Counted from the first letter of the stretch, positions 26,020 to 36,940 are shown. The stretch: DNA of 64,000 nucleotides from Thioploca ingrica (GCA_000828835.1 AP014633.1:4526001-4590000); one strand, 5' to 3'. Program-made: numbers and translations. Notes: generated by a model from the sequence alone, not told the origin.

Positions 26020-26772
26020 ATGATTAGATTTAAGTATTCTCAGTTAGTCAATACGGCTATTTTAGGCTTAATGGGCGTATTGATAGGGCTAATTTATTTA
26101 GCGATTTGTTGGGGACTAGCTGACTTGTTAGCTAAACCGGCATCCTACCATCTCTTGAGATGGGAAAAACAAGGATTAACCTTAGAAACCGCTTGGCAAA
26201 CTACGCTCACTCAACTCCAGTGGGCAAACGATTTAGAACCAGAACATCCGGATTTATTAGAATTACTTGCCCGGGTACATTATTTGCTTGCTATTTCCAA
26301 TAGAGGCATAAAACTTCAGTTAACCTCGCTACAACAAGCTTTAGATTATAATTTAAAGGCGATTCAACAAAGACCGGTTTCTGCTTATACTTGGGCTAAT
26401 GTTGCTTTACTTAAATCTCAGTTGAAACAATATGATGCTCAATTTGAAACGGCCCTTAAACAAGCTATCGTTTTAGGGCAATGGGAACCCTTGGTACAAC
26501 ACCTCGTTATTGAGGCAGGTTTGGTAGCCTGGTATCAACTACCCCAATCGACACGTTGGCTGGTACTCGCAGCGATTGAGCGTGGAATGCTCATCCAACC
26601 TCAGCTCATCAGTGCACTTATGAATAAGTATCAGCGAATTTACACCCTCTGTGCCTATCTCGACCTGCATAAAGAACACCCAGGATTCGCTCATACTCTC
26701 TCCATTGACCGAGAACCAGTACAACTGATTCAATTTTGTCAACAAGTTAACTTGGGAGAATCAAACTCATGA
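26020..26772 (+). CDS. VpsP-like membrane protein with TPR-like helices
   Basis: The 250-residue protein has one N-terminal membrane span (ILGLMGVLIGLIYLAICWGL). A helical periplasmic part follows with TPR-like spacing: LTQLQWANDLEPEHPDLLEL, LQQALDYNLKAIQQRPVSAY, WANVALLKSQLKQYDAQFET. The architecture resembles VpsP-type proteins of polysaccharide-export gene sets, but no glycosyltransferase or exporter lies nearby, so the role is uncertain. Its stop overlaps the start of the next gene by 4 bases (ATGA), so the two are translationally coupled. Confidence 0.6.
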   Translation: MIRFKYSQLVNTAILGLMGVLIGLIYLAICWGLADLLAKPASYHLLRWEKQGLTLETAWQTTLTQLQWANDLEPEHPDLLELLARVHYLLAISNRGIKLQLTSLQQALDYNLKAIQQRPVSAYTWANVALLKSQLKQYDAQFETALKQAIVLGQWEPLVQHLVIEAGLVAWYQLPQSTRWLVLAAIERGMLIQPQLISALMNKYQRIYTLCAYLDLHKEHPGFAHTLSIDREPVQLIQFCQQVNLGESNS

Positions 26773-27356
26773 AAAGGCAAATCATTACAGGGCTAATAGC
26801 TGGATTGATATTAAACATCACCGGTTCACTCGTACAAGCTGATATTGTAACCGACATTCGGGCTGGGGTTTCACCTCAACAAGTGGTTCAATTAGCTTTA
26901 AGTAACCAATTAGCACCGATTCAGATAGTCACTCAATTAATCACCGCCGGTGTTAATCCTATTATCGGTGCTGTCATCGTTGCTCGTGCATCACCCCATG
27001 AAGCAATCAACATTGCAGTTGCCGCTGTGGCAGCCAAAACCACGTTTTGTAAATCAATGAAATCACCAGAAGAACATTCTAATTGTCTGAATTTGGTTTC
27101 ACAAATTGCCATAGGAATTGTAGATGCTATCGCTGAAATCGTCCCAGACCAGAAAGAAGCGATTATTAATGCGGTGGCTAAAGCTGCACCGGAAACGGCT
27201 ATGGTCATCGCTAATTTTCACCCGGATCCAACTACTCGTGTGGCTCATCCCGCTTTTATGCGGCAAGAAATCACTATTACTACACCGCCTCCGCCTGCTT
27301 TAAACACCACCAACCATTGTTCCCAGAATGATAATGATTGTGTAAGTGAGCACTAA
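26769..27356 (+). CDS. Secreted hypothetical protein, Ala/Val-rich
   Basis: A signal peptide (ITGLIAGLILNITGSLVQA) precedes a mature part of about 170 residues. That part alternates short hydrophobic helices: SPQQVVQLALSNQLAPIQIV, TQLITAGVNPIIGAVIVARA, SPHEAINIAVAAVAAKTTFC. Two cysteines (in KTTFCKSMKS and HSNCLNL) and a proline-rich tail with two more cysteines follow. I do not recognise the family; the repeated 'xPxxxVxxAL' layout suggests a small helical repeat fold in the periplasm. It is coupled to the upstream VpsP-like gene, so the two products probably act together. Confidence 0.7.
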   Translation: MKRQIITGLIAGLILNITGSLVQADIVTDIRAGVSPQQVVQLALSNQLAPIQIVTQLITAGVNPIIGAVIVARASPHEAINIAVAAVAAKTTFCKSMKSPEEHSNCLNLVSQIAIGIVDAIAEIVPDQKEAIINAVAKAAPETAMVIANFHPDPTTRVAHPAFMRQEITITTPPPPALNTTNHCSQNDNDCVSEH

Positions 27357-27358
27357 TT

Positions 27359-29302
27359 TTATTCGTTTAAATCGAAATCATTTTCCGTGCTATCACTTTC
27401 TTCCAAAGAAATGGAAACCGAGGTTTTAGAACGAGTCAGCACCGGATTTTTCTTTAAATACACTAATAACAAAGAAATAGCCGCCGGTGTTATGCCAGGA
27501 ATACGGGAGGCTTGACCAAGCGTCGTGGGACGATGTTGCATCAATTTTTGACAGACTTCAGTGGATAAACCGCGAATTTGAGTATAATCTAAGTGAATTG
27601 GCAAAGTGGCTTCTTCGTAGCGGCGTAATCGAGCAATTTCTGCTTGTTGGCGTTCAATGTAGCCACCGTATTTTTGCTGGATTTCGATTTGTTGCTGAAC
27701 TTCTGTTGCGACGACAAGGGCAGCAACTTGAGGTAACCGTAACAAATCTTGATAAGTCATTTCTGGACGACGTAATAATTCTAAACAATTGACTTCACGT
27801 CGAATACTGGTCATATCGAGATTAGCATTCTCTTCAGCTTCAGGGCGCAACCATAATTGACTCAGCCGCTGTTTTTCAGCCAAAATTGCGGCTTGTTTAG
27901 CTGCCAATTGCCGCCATTGTTCCTCACCCACTAAACCCAGTTGATATCCTATTTCAGTCAAACGTAAATCGGCATTATCTTCTCGCAAAGATAATCGATA
28001 CTCGGCACGACTCGTAAACATGCGATATGGTTCGTTGGTTCCACGAGTAATGAGATCATCAATGAGTACCCCAATATAGGCTTCATCACGACGGGGTGTC
28101 CACGGTGCTTTGTCCTGGACTTGTAAAGCGGCATTCAGACCCGCAATGAGTCCTTGTGCTGCGGCTTCTTCATAGCCGGTGGTGCCATTAATTTGTCCCG
28201 CGAAAAACAAGCCGGCAATCTGTTTAGTTTCTAAACTCGGATACAGATCTCGTGGATCAAAAAAATCGTATTCAATCGCATAACCAGGACGGGTGATATG
28301 CGCTTGCTCAAAACCCCGAATGGAACGCACCATTTCTAGTTGAATATCGAAAGGTAAACTGGTAGAAATACCATTAGGATAAATCTCGAGGGATTCTAAG
28401 CCTTCTGGTTCGACAAAAATTTGATGTGAATCTTTATTGGCAAAGCGAACGACTTTATCTTCAATCGAGGGACAATAACGGGGACCAATGCTTTCAATCA
28501 CCCCGGTATAGATAGGCGATCGATCTAAACCACGGCGAATAATATCATGAGTCTCTTCATTGGTATAAGTGACATAGCACGGTACTTGGCGCGGATGTTG
28601 ACTCGCACTGCCCATAAAAGCAAATACCGGGACTGGATTATCAGCCAGTTGGACTTCCATGACCGAATAATCGAGACTACGGCTATCTAATCGCGGTGGC
28701 GTACCGGTTTTCAACCGACTGACTCGAAACGGTAATTCTCGCAAACGTTCCGATAGGGTAATCGCCGGTGGATCACCCGCCCGTCCGCCTGGATAATGAG
28801 ATAAACCAACATGAATTAAGCCGCTGAGAAACGTCCCGGTTGTTAACACGACCGTGGGAGCAAAAAAGCGGATTCCGGTCTGAGTAATAACGCCGGCAAT
28901 TAAGCCATTTCTAACGATTAAATCATCAACAGCTTGTTGAAATACTTTTAAGCCGCTTTGAGTTTCAATCGCTTTGCGTACCGCTATTTTATATAGCATT
29001 CGATCGATCTGGGCACGCGTCGCACGAACAGCGGGACCTTTACTCGCATTAAGAATACGAAATTGAATTCCCGCTTGATCAGCAGCACGAGCCATCAATC
29101 CACCTAAGGCATCAATTTCCTTGACTAAATGACCTTTGCCGATGCCACCAATTGCTGGGTTACAGGACATTTGTCCTAAGGTTTCAACATTATGTGTCAA
29201 TAATAAGGTATGCGCTCCCATGCGAGCGGCAGCTAATGCGGCTTCTGTACCGGCATGTCCACCACCGACCACAATCACCTCAAAATTTTCTGGATAGTCC
29301 AT
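27359..29302 (-). CDS. mnmG: tRNA uridine-5-carboxymethylaminomethyl modification enzyme MnmG
   Basis: MnmG, with MnmE, modifies the wobble uridine of several tRNAs using FAD and folate. The 647-residue protein starts with the FAD site [20 protein letters not shown] and has [34 protein letters not shown] and ARDLYP-type ([16 protein letters not shown]) motifs. [20 protein letters not shown] and the C-terminal helical domain that contacts MnmE are also present. The acidic Ser-rich tail after residue 625 is a small extension. mnmE is not in the window. It converges with the secreted-protein gene, two bases apart. Confidence 0.97.
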   Translation of the reverse strand: MDYPENFEVIVVGGGHAGTEAALAAARMGAHTLLLTHNVETLGQMSCNPAIGGIGKGHLVKEIDALGGLMARAADQAGIQFRILNASKGPAVRATRAQIDRMLYKIAVRKAIETQSGLKVFQQAVDDLIVRNGLIAGVITQTGIRFFAPTVVLTTGTFLSGLIHVGLSHYPGGRAGDPPAITLSERLRELPFRVSRLKTGTPPRLDSRSLDYSVMEVQLADNPVPVFAFMGSASQHPRQVPCYVTYTNEETHDIIRRGLDRSPIYTGVIESIGPRYCPSIEDKVVRFANKDSHQIFVEPEGLESLEIYPNGISTSLPFDIQLEMVRSIRGFEQAHITRPGYAIEYDFFDPRDLYPSLETKQIAGLFFAGQINGTTGYEEAAAQGLIAGLNAALQVQDKAPWTPRRDEAYIGVLIDDLITRGTNEPYRMFTSRAEYRLSLREDNADLRLTEIGYQLGLVGEEQWRQLAAKQAAILAEKQRLSQLWLRPEAEENANLDMTSIRREVNCLELLRRPEMTYQDLLRLPQVAALVVATEVQQQIEIQQKYGGYIERQQAEIARLRRYEEATLPIHLDYTQIRGLSTEVCQKLMQHRPTTLGQASRIPGITPAAISLLLVYLKKNPVLTRSKTSVSISLEESDSTENDFDLNE

Positions 29303-29368
29303 AGGCGTTTTTCGTTAATTCATTATCCACTAGGCTATAGCTAAAGCAAATCGGAAGCGTTAGATAGA

Positions 29369-30220
29369 TTAATCGGGTAAAGCAGCGGTTAAAAAACTGG
29401 GTAACACTAAGCTGGCTTGATGAATATCAACATTATAATAACGGGTGGTAAACGGTTTATCATGAACGGCTTCAACCCGAAATTGCGTTAAATCAACCAT
29501 TCCAGCTAAAGTGACTGTCCACCAACCCGAGGGATAAACACATTGAGGAAAATGTAGACTCCGGGTATTTTCAAAACCCGCTTCTCGCATGGCTTCGTGC
29601 ATCGATTGTAATAAAGGCAAATGGAGTAGTGGCGATTCACTTTGTTGGACGAGTAGTCCATCCGGTGCTAATACTCGTCGACAGTCATGATAAAATTCTA
29701 CTGTAAATAAACCTTCTCCTGGTCCTAAGGGATCCGTACTATCGACAATAATGATATCAACCAAATCATCGGGTGCTTCTGCCATCCATTTGATCCCATC
29801 TTCAAAATAAAATTCAGCACGGGAATCATTATTTGATTCACAGAGAGTAGGAAAATATTGTTCAGCCAACCGAGTCACTGCTTCGTCAATCTCAATTTGT
29901 AATACTCTTTCAATACGAGAATGTTTTAAAACTTCGCGTAAAGTACCACAATCACCACCACCAATAATGGCAACACTCCGCGGATCTGGATGAGTGAATA
30001 ATACCGGATGCGCTATCATTTCATGATAGATAAAATTATCGCGATCCGTGAGCATGATCATGTCATCCAGCGTCATCAAGTTGCCAAATTCAGTGGTTTC
30101 ATAAATCGTAATTTTTTGAAAAGGGGTTTGTTCTTCGTGTAATTTTGCTTTAATCTGTAACGAAAAAGCACAGCCGGTATTTAACCCAAATTCAGTAAAC
30201 CAATTATTATCTAAATTCAT
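29369..30220 (-). CDS. speE: Polyamine aminopropyltransferase (spermidine synthase)
   Basis: SpeE makes spermidine from putrescine and decarboxylated S-adenosylmethionine. The 283-residue length is normal. Family motifs are FGNLMTLDDMIMLTDRDNFI, YHEMIAHPVLFTHPDPRSVA, IIGGGDCGTLREVLKH (nucleotide-binding), FYFEDGIKWMAEAPDDLVDI and IIVDSTDPLGPGEGLF with the catalytic Asp. The substrate loop LLVQQSESPLLH is present. The partner enzyme speD is not seen in this window. It lies upstream of mnmG on the same strand with a 66-base gap, so it may be read with it. Confidence 0.95.
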   Translation of the reverse strand: MNLDNNWFTEFGLNTGCAFSLQIKAKLHEEQTPFQKITIYETTEFGNLMTLDDMIMLTDRDNFIYHEMIAHPVLFTHPDPRSVAIIGGGDCGTLREVLKHSRIERVLQIEIDEAVTRLAEQYFPTLCESNNDSRAEFYFEDGIKWMAEAPDDLVDIIIVDSTDPLGPGEGLFTVEFYHDCRRVLAPDGLLVQQSESPLLHLPLLQSMHEAMREAGFENTRSLHFPQCVYPSGWWTVTLAGMVDLTQFRVEAVHDKPFTTRYYNVDIHQASLVLPSFLTAALPD

Positions 30221-30372
30221 ACTTCAATCCTGATGTAAACCTGTTAGTATAGCAATTTTTAAAGATTTTATATTCACAAAGTTGTGTTCAAGAGGAAGTG
30301 ATGCTAATTTAACAATAAATCACAACGGGTTGTTACCGGATGATTTACATCATTACTTATCCATGAAAAATC

Positions 30373-30984
30373 ATGACATCAACGAATAGTTCTCCACCAG
30401 CCACTCCACTTCAAGCGTTATTAGCAGAAATCCGTGAGTGTCGCTGCTGCGCTACTTACCTGCCCCAAACACCGAGACCGGTATTAAGAGCAAAAGCAAC
30501 CGCTCGCTTACTGATAGTCGGTCAAGCGCCGGGTATTCGCGTTCATACCACCGGTATTCCTTGGAATGATCCCAGTGGGGATCGCTTGCGTCGTTGGCTG
30601 CAGATGGACAGAAGTCAATTTTATGATGACAGTCAGATTGCGATTATTCCGATTGGACTTTGTTATCCCGGCAAAGGGAAAAGTGGCGATTTGCCACCGC
30701 GTTCAGAATGTGCCCCTCAATGGCATCCGTTATTGCAAGCCTGTTTACCGAATATTCAGTTAACTCTCCTGATTGGTCAATATGCCCAGCGTTATTATTT
30801 AGGTACTCAAGCTAAACCCACTTTGACGGCAACGGTTCAAACTTGGCATCACTATTTGCCCTCATTCTTACCTTTACCGCATCCTTCACCACGAAATCAG
30901 TTGTGGTTAAAACATAATCCCTGGTTTGAGATTGAAGTATTGCCGATATTACGCCAACAAGTCACCCGCGTTTTAGCTACTTAA
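30373..30984 (+). CDS. Uracil-DNA glycosylase family protein
   Basis: The 203-residue protein has the superfamily motif LLIVGQAPGIRVHTTGIPWN DPSGDRLRRWL and the second motif LPLPHPSPRNQLWLKHNPWF. GLCYPGKGKSGDLPPRSECA lies between. Only part of a cysteine set is present (ECRCC near residue 23 and scattered later Cys), so an iron-sulfur cluster like that of families 4 and 5 is doubtful. The family removes deaminated bases or has lost that role; activity cannot be read from sequence. It overlaps the convergent PAS/GGDEF/EAL gene by 8 bases. Confidence 0.85.
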   Translation: MTSTNSSPPATPLQALLAEIRECRCCATYLPQTPRPVLRAKATARLLIVGQAPGIRVHTTGIPWNDPSGDRLRRWLQMDRSQFYDDSQIAIIPIGLCYPGKGKSGDLPPRSECAPQWHPLLQACLPNIQLTLLIGQYAQRYYLGTQAKPTLTATVQTWHHYLPSFLPLPHPSPRNQLWLKHNPWFEIEVLPILRQQVTRVLAT

Positions 30985-33900
30985 TTCGGTTGATGTTTGG
31001 AGTGGATAAGAAGTATTTCCGTTGCTTAACAAATTGCTCAAACTCTTGGGGTAACAGTGGATTACTAAAATATTTTCCTTGAACCCAATCACAGTGATGA
31101 GTCCGTAAGAAAGTTAGTTGTTCCTCAGTTTCCACCACTTCACCAACGACTTTAATATTGAGTTTATGGGCTAAAGCAATAATCGCTTCGATGAGTATTT
31201 TATTATAACTTTCAATGGCTAAGTTATGAATAAAATTTTGATCCAGCTTTAAAATGTCAATCGGAAATTGTTTGAGATAATTCAAAGAAGCACAACCTTC
31301 ACCAAAATCGTCGATGGCAATGGTTACACCCAAGTCGTGCAATTGTTGTAGAATCGGTGAAATAGTCAGTGCGTTTTCCAGTAAAGTACTTTCGGTCATT
31401 TCTACGATTAAAACCGAAGCCGGTAAGCCAATATTTTCCAATATCTCGACAATCATTTCAACGAGGGATGAATTCTTTAATTGGCGGGTAGAAAAATTGA
31501 TAGCCATTTGTAAAGGTGCTAATTCAGCCGTATACCAGGTTTGCAATTGCTTCAAGGCGGTCATTAAAGTCCATTGACCAATTGGATTGATAAGCCCGGT
31601 TTCTTCCGCAATCGGGAGAAATTGCTTCGGAAAAATATTATCTTGGTGGGAACGTTGCCAACGGAGTAAAGCTTCAACACCGATAATCTGTTCTGAAGCG
31701 AGGTCAAACAGTGGTTGATAATGGAGAAAAAATTCATTGTTATCTAAGGCTTGATGTAGCGCTTGTTCTAATTGGACCCGTTCGGTAATCTGAGCATTCA
31801 TGGTGGGTGTAAAAAAGCGGTAAGCATTACGTCCACTTTCTTTGGCTTGATACATGGCGGTATCAGCATTTTTGAGTAAAGTGGCTACTTCTTGTCCATC
31901 TTCTGGAAAGAGGGTAATACCAATACTGCCAGATACAAATACTTCATGATTATCAATCAAATAAGCTCGTGATAAATTATCTAAAATCCGTTCCGCTATG
32001 ATTTTAATCGCTAAAATATCTTCAATTTGGGTTAAAAAGGCGGTGAATTCGTCTCCACCTAATCGAGCAATCGTATCAGAATCACGGATACAAGTCCGCA
32101 ATCGCTGTGCCGTTTCTTGAAGTAATTGATCACCCGCTTCATGACCGAGCGTGTCATTGACCCACTTGAACCGATCTAAATCAATAAACATCACGGCAAT
32201 TTTTAGCTGCTGACGCTTAGCAACCAGTAATGCTCGCGCCAGACAATCCACAAAGAGAGTACGATTAGGTAAATTCGTTAACGCATCATAATTGGCTTGA
32301 TGCCAAATCATTTCTTCAGAACGTTTTCGTTCGGTGATATCGCTAAAAACTGAAACATATTGTACGATCTGCTGATGAGTATCTCGAATAGCGGCAATCG
32401 CAGCCCATTCAACATAAAATTCACCATTTTTGCGCCGATTCCAAATTTCACCTTGCCATTTACCATCTTTTAACAACGTTCTCCACATGCGCTTATAAAA
32501 TTCAAGGGGGTGGCGTCCAGAATGTAAAAAAGACGGTTTTTTACTCACAACTTCTGCTAAAGTATAACCGGTAATGGTGGTAAAAGCCGGGTTGACCATA
32601 ATCACCCGGGTATTGGTATCGGTAACCAAAATACCTTCGGTAGTCGTTTCAAATACCTTAGCCGCTAAGCGCAAATTTTCCTCGGCTTGTTTTTGGTTAG
32701 TCACATCTTCTAAATTCCAGATGTAACCTTTAGAAAGATCTTCTGGATCAACGGCTTTAATTAAAAAACGACACCAAAACCAAGAGCCATCTTGGCGACG
32801 CATTAACTGTTCCGTTTCATAAGTATCGTCCTTAGTTAGCCGGGGAAATACTTCCGTTCCTAATTCTTCATTTTCGCCGTTAGAAGCATATAACAATCTC
32901 GCGGTTTGGTTTTGGAGTTCTAATTCGGTATAACCAAAGATTTCTTCTAATTTTCGGTTAACCCGCACAAATCGTTGTCCTTCTCCAAGAAAAGCAATCC
33001 CTACTGGGGAATTATCTAAAATGACTTTTTGTTCCGCTAAGGTACGTGCTAATGCCTTTTCCGTTCGTTTGCGTTCAGTAATATCGATACCGGTGGCAAT
33101 GACATATTCGACTTCGCCTTTATCGTCAGTGAGTACTGTATTAAACCAGTCAATTAGACGTAAGGTATTTTTTTTAGTGACCCAATAATTTTCATTACGG
33201 TAAGGGGGACGTGCTGTCACTAAGCTGTGGAAATAATTTTTAATTTCTTCTATTTCGTCTTTACGGATAAACAATTCCCAAACTGAGCGTCCTTTCACTT
33301 CCTCAAAGGAATAACCGGTCAATTCTTCACAAGTTCGGTTAAAACGGACAATCTGACCTTGACGATCCAGAACCACGACTAAACTTCCCGCAATATTGAT
33401 AATCGCATTAGTAAAATCTCGTTCTTTACGTAAAGCCTCTTCTATTTGTTTCAGTTCGGTAATATCCAGGATGCTCACCGGGAGATGCGCAAATTCTTCC
33501 TCCGTTTCTGGAATCGGCATAGACAGTAAAGCCGCTAAGTTCTTACCTTTTAAAGTACGATAACGGGTTTCAACTTGAAACAGCTTTTTGCCAGACCAAA
33601 TCGCGCATAATTCCTCAATAAAAGTCGCTTCCGAGGCAGCCACAAAAGTTTGGTCGATAGCTTGCCTTAATTCGCTAAGACTATTAGCTTCAAATAAACG
33701 CAGCGTAGCAGCATTAACATTATTAATTTTAATCAGTTGCAGAAAATCCCAAAGGCTAGCCGGATTGGCGGCTAAGTAGCTACGCAAATCAGTGATTCCC
33801 GCTGCTCGTAATTGGTTGAAGCGAGCCAGAACGGCAGAAAAATCTTCCTCCCAAAGGGAAACTTCGGCGGTGTTAAACAGGCTAGCGTATTTCTTTTGAC

Positions 33901-36058
33901 TGGCTCTCAGGGCATCATCCGCGCGTTTACGTTGGGTGATATCACGGGCAAAAATCGCAATCCGACTGACGGCATTTTGTTCATTAATCACCGGACAATA
34001 ATTGATTTCACACCACATATCGGCGTCGCTTTCTTCAACTAAAGCAACAGATTGTTTGGTTTGAATAATTTGTTGAATAGTCGATTTTCTTTTCTCAGCG
34101 ACGACCGGGGGTAAATATTGATAAAGCGACTGACCCATTAATTCATTAATTTCTTTTTGAAACTTTTTGGCAGCAGTGGGATTCAGCGTAATAAAAATAC
34201 CTTCTAAATCAATCATAAAAATGTTATCCGGGGTGGCATTTAGGATCGCTCTCAAAGTTCTTTCGCTTTCTAGCAAGGCTTGTTCAGTTTGCTTACGCCC
34301 AGTCACATCTCGAGAAACAATCGCAATCCGCCTCACGGTATCATTCTCGTCCAGAACCGGATACATACTGTGTTCAAACCAAATCTGGGGTCGTTCTTCG
34401 TCCTCAAAACGAACGGCTTGCTTACTTTGAACCACTTGCGCAAAAAAATGTTGTCGGCGTTGCGCTACCTCCGGGGCCACAAAATGACATAAAGGTTGCC
34501 CAATAATTTCATCCTCTACGCCTAACCGTGCTGCTCCCGCCGGGTTGATGATGACACAAGTGGTATCTAACTCGGTCATGACGATAGAATCCGTAGCGGC
34601 ATTGAGGATCGCACTCAAAGTTTGAGTACTTTCACGCCAGGCTCTTTCTACTTGCTTGCGTTCAGTGATATCTTGTGCAGTGCCCACAAAGCGAATCGGT
34701 TTACCTTGCTTATTGCGAATTAATTCAGCTAACGCATGAATTTCACGGTGGGTACCGTCCGGACGAACAATCCGAAATTCAATATCATAAGGCCAGTTAT
34801 GATGCAGGGTTTGTTCAACGGCTTGCTGTACCCGTTGGCGATCCGCCGGATGAATTGCTTGGGTAAAAACGGCGTTGGGAACGGGTTTATTTTGAGGAGG
34901 TAAGCCTAAAATTCGACAAGTCTCTGCCGATAAATACCGAGTATTGGTGAGCAGATCCCATTCACAATGTCCTAAATGCGCAATGCGTTGAGTGCGAACT
35001 AACCGAGCTTCACTGTCTCGCAAAGCTTGATCAATTTGTTCATGTTGAATAGCTGCACCTAAAATATTGGCTGCGGCTCGGCAAGCTTCAATCACAATCG
35101 GTAACCATTCCCGTTCTAATAAACAATCCTCATAACCAATAAAACCCCACCACTGTTTGCCTACAAAAATTGGGAGTATTGCTATAGAACGAATGGCTTC
35201 TTTGGCTAAAATGTTCGCTTCCATTGCCGGAAAATCTTTAACTAAACCGCAAAGTGCTTGACCATGGCTGAGGTAATCAACCCATCGAGAAAAGCGGGGA
35301 TAATAGGGTCGACCTTGCCAATCCAGATTATCCGGTGGCGAGGTAATATAAGTAGCAACCCATTCATAGCGCCGACTCATTAATAAATTTTCTGATTCTG
35401 ATGAGGATAATGACAGTGTAGTAAAAAAAGAATGAGCAGGTTCATCCGCAAAGTGATTTTCACAAAGATAAACCCGACTGGCAGCGACGGATTGCCCTAA
35501 CCGTGCTAACACCGCCGGGAGGGGTTCAAACCAATGCGTGGCAGTCAAAAATTGTTCCGCAGCAAAACTGACTGCTTCTAGAATCGTATCACGTTCATAC
35601 AAGGCTCTTTCATAACGGGCTTTTTCTTCCAGACCGCGTTGCTTTTCTAATACCCGTTCGATGACCGAAGGTAACAGTTTAAAGTAATTACCTTGGGTAT
35701 CTTTAACCAGATAATCACTCGCTCCCAATTTCATCACGGCGACGGCAATTTGTTCATTGCCTTCTCCAGTCACCATGATAGCCGGCACTTTCAGCCCACT
35801 TTCCATGAGATGTTGTAACACTTGCAGACCATTGATATCCGGTAAATGATAATCAACGGCGACTACATCATAAGTTCCTTCTTGTAGTTTATTTAATCCT
35901 TCATAACCATCCTTAGCTAAATCAACTATATAGCCATATTGATCAAGCTGTTCTTGAATCATCAACGCCAATATGATGTCATCTTCTATATAAAGAATGC
36001 GAATTGGCTGAAATGAATTCTTTCTGAGAGCAGCATTGAGGGGAAAAATAGTTTCCAT
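30977..36058 (-). CDS. REC-GAF-PAS(x7)-GGDEF-EAL cyclic-di-GMP signalling protein
   Basis: This 1693-residue protein begins with a receiver domain (about 18-135; acidic pocket IEDD at 24-27, phospho-acceptor Asp69 in VVAVDYHLPDING). A GAF-like domain follows, then seven PAS/PAC units, each ending in a D(I/V)T-x-(R/L/Q)K linker (DITERKQ, DVTGRKQ, DITQRKR, DITELKQ, DITERKR, DVTNQKQ, DITERKR). The cyclase domain has RLGGDEF near 1330 with an RDSD inhibitory site five residues before GGDEF. The EAL domain has GVEALLRW near 1459, DDFGEGCASLNYL and KLDQNFI. Both catalytic sites look intact, so it may make or degrade c-di-GMP under phospho- and PAS control. No histidine kinase is adjacent. Confidence 0.95.
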   Translation of the reverse strand: METIFPLNAALRKNSFQPIRILYIEDDIILALMIQEQLDQYGYIVDLAKDGYEGLNKLQEGTYDVVAVDYHLPDINGLQVLQHLMESGLKVPAIMVTGEGNEQIAVAVMKLGASDYLVKDTQGNYFKLLPSVIERVLEKQRGLEEKARYERALYERDTILEAVSFAAEQFLTATHWFEPLPAVLARLGQSVAASRVYLCENHFADEPAHSFFTTLSLSSSESENLLMSRRYEWVATYITSPPDNLDWQGRPYYPRFSRWVDYLSHGQALCGLVKDFPAMEANILAKEAIRSIAILPIFVGKQWWGFIGYEDCLLEREWLPIVIEACRAAANILGAAIQHEQIDQALRDSEARLVRTQRIAHLGHCEWDLLTNTRYLSAETCRILGLPPQNKPVPNAVFTQAIHPADRQRVQQAVEQTLHHNWPYDIEFRIVRPDGTHREIHALAELIRNKQGKPIRFVGTAQDITERKQVERAWRESTQTLSAILNAATDSIVMTELDTTCVIINPAGAARLGVEDEIIGQPLCHFVAPEVAQRRQHFFAQVVQSKQAVRFEDEERPQIWFEHSMYPVLDENDTVRRIAIVSRDVTGRKQTEQALLESERTLRAILNATPDNIFMIDLEGIFITLNPTAAKKFQKEINELMGQSLYQYLPPVVAEKRKSTIQQIIQTKQSVALVEESDADMWCEINYCPVINEQNAVSRIAIFARDITQRKRADDALRASQKKYASLFNTAEVSLWEEDFSAVLARFNQLRAAGITDLRSYLAANPASLWDFLQLIKINNVNAATLRLFEANSLSELRQAIDQTFVAASEATFIEELCAIWSGKKLFQVETRYRTLKGKNLAALLSMPIPETEEEFAHLPVSILDITELKQIEEALRKERDFTNAIINIAGSLVVVLDRQGQIVRFNRTCEELTGYSFEEVKGRSVWELFIRKDEIEEIKNYFHSLVTARPPYRNENYWVTKKNTLRLIDWFNTVLTDDKGEVEYVIATGIDITERKRTEKALARTLAEQKVILDNSPVGIAFLGEGQRFVRVNRKLEEIFGYTELELQNQTARLLYASNGENEELGTEVFPRLTKDDTYETEQLMRRQDGSWFWCRFLIKAVDPEDLSKGYIWNLEDVTNQKQAEENLRLAAKVFETTTEGILVTDTNTRVIMVNPAFTTITGYTLAEVVSKKPSFLHSGRHPLEFYKRMWRTLLKDGKWQGEIWNRRKNGEFYVEWAAIAAIRDTHQQIVQYVSVFSDITERKRSEEMIWHQANYDALTNLPNRTLFVDCLARALLVAKRQQLKIAVMFIDLDRFKWVNDTLGHEAGDQLLQETAQRLRTCIRDSDTIARLGGDEFTAFLTQIEDILAIKIIAERILDNLSRAYLIDNHEVFVSGSIGITLFPEDGQEVATLLKNADTAMYQAKESGRNAYRFFTPTMNAQITERVQLEQALHQALDNNEFFLHYQPLFDLASEQIIGVEALLRWQRSHQDNIFPKQFLPIAEETGLINPIGQWTLMTALKQLQTWYTAELAPLQMAINFSTRQLKNSSLVEMIVEILENIGLPASVLIVEMTESTLLENALTISPILQQLHDLGVTIAIDDFGEGCASLNYLKQFPIDILKLDQNFIHNLAIESYNKILIEAIIALAHKLNIKVVGEVVETEEQLTFLRTHHCDWVQGKYFSNPLLPQEFEQFVKQRKYFLSTPNINRIK

Positions 36059-36226
36059 GCTGAAATTTTAGCAATTGATTGATTAGTTTATTTGGCATCA
36101 CCTTATTTAATTAGTCTAGCATAATCAGTTAACCGTTATCGATGAACATTAAATGGTTAACCAAATACGATAACTGACAACGAATAGATTGATAACCGTA
36201 AAGGGCAACCACCGGGGTTGCTCCTA

Positions 36227-36940
36227 CTACCAAGGTGTAGGCATTATTTGGTTAAAAGTGCGAAATGAACGTGACACTTGGTGAGATAACACCCCCACAT
36301 CATTTGACATAACCCCTAACTCTTGACTCATTAAGGCGGTATTGCCTCTCATTTCACCCACATCCAGCACCATATTATCTAACTTTTTCACGACTTGTTC
36401 GAAATCTTGATGGATATTAGTGATATTTTTGGCAATGTGTAGCATCGATTGTTGCATGCCAGTAATATCATGAGACACTTGTAAGATAGATTTTTGCGTA
36501 TTGTTCATATCCTTGGAAACTTGTAGTGTAGAATCTTTAACGTGTTCCGCAGTGAGACGCATTTTTTCTAAAGATTGATTCATTTGTAAAGTCGCTTGAT
36601 GGACATTCTGCAAATGGTCATTAGTCGCTATCATCGCGTGATTCATCCCCGCCATTTCCACTTGAATTTCACGAATATTTTGGGCGAGCGGGGTGATTTG
36701 TTGGGCTACTGTTGCAGTATAATGCGTTATCAGGTGCATATCGGTAGTAACTTTATAAATGAGATAGAATACATAAGCGGCTACAATAATTGTTATTAAG
36801 GTAACAACATAAAGCAATTTTTCTAACAATTGGTAACGACAATGACGCTGGAGCAAATCGGCTGGTAATGTTTCTAGCCAAGTTTGTAATATTTGTCTCA
36901 TGGGCTCGGTTTCTAATGAGGTCGGTTGCTGCTCTGACAT
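36227..36940 (-). CDS. Membrane-anchored coiled-coil protein
   Basis: The 237-residue protein has a short cytoplasmic lead, one membrane span (VVTLITIIVAAYVFYLIYKV at about 46-66) and a long helical tail. The tail repeats a loose pattern of about 20 residues with Met at heptad positions: NHAMIATNDHLQNVHQATLQ, MNQSLEKMRLTAEHVKDSTL, QVSKDMNNTQKSILQVSHDI. It resembles the helical stalk of methyl-accepting proteins but lacks their signalling tip. Function is unknown. It lies about 170 bases upstream of the large c-di-GMP protein on the same strand, which hints at a sensory or scaffold role. Confidence 0.75.
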   Translation of the reverse strand: MSEQQPTSLETEPMRQILQTWLETLPADLLQRHCRYQLLEKLLYVVTLITIIVAAYVFYLIYKVTTDMHLITHYTATVAQQITPLAQNIREIQVEMAGMNHAMIATNDHLQNVHQATLQMNQSLEKMRLTAEHVKDSTLQVSKDMNNTQKSILQVSHDITGMQQSMLHIAKNITNIHQDFEQVVKKLDNMVLDVGEMRGNTALMSQELGVMSNDVGVLSHQVSRSFRTFNQIMPTPW

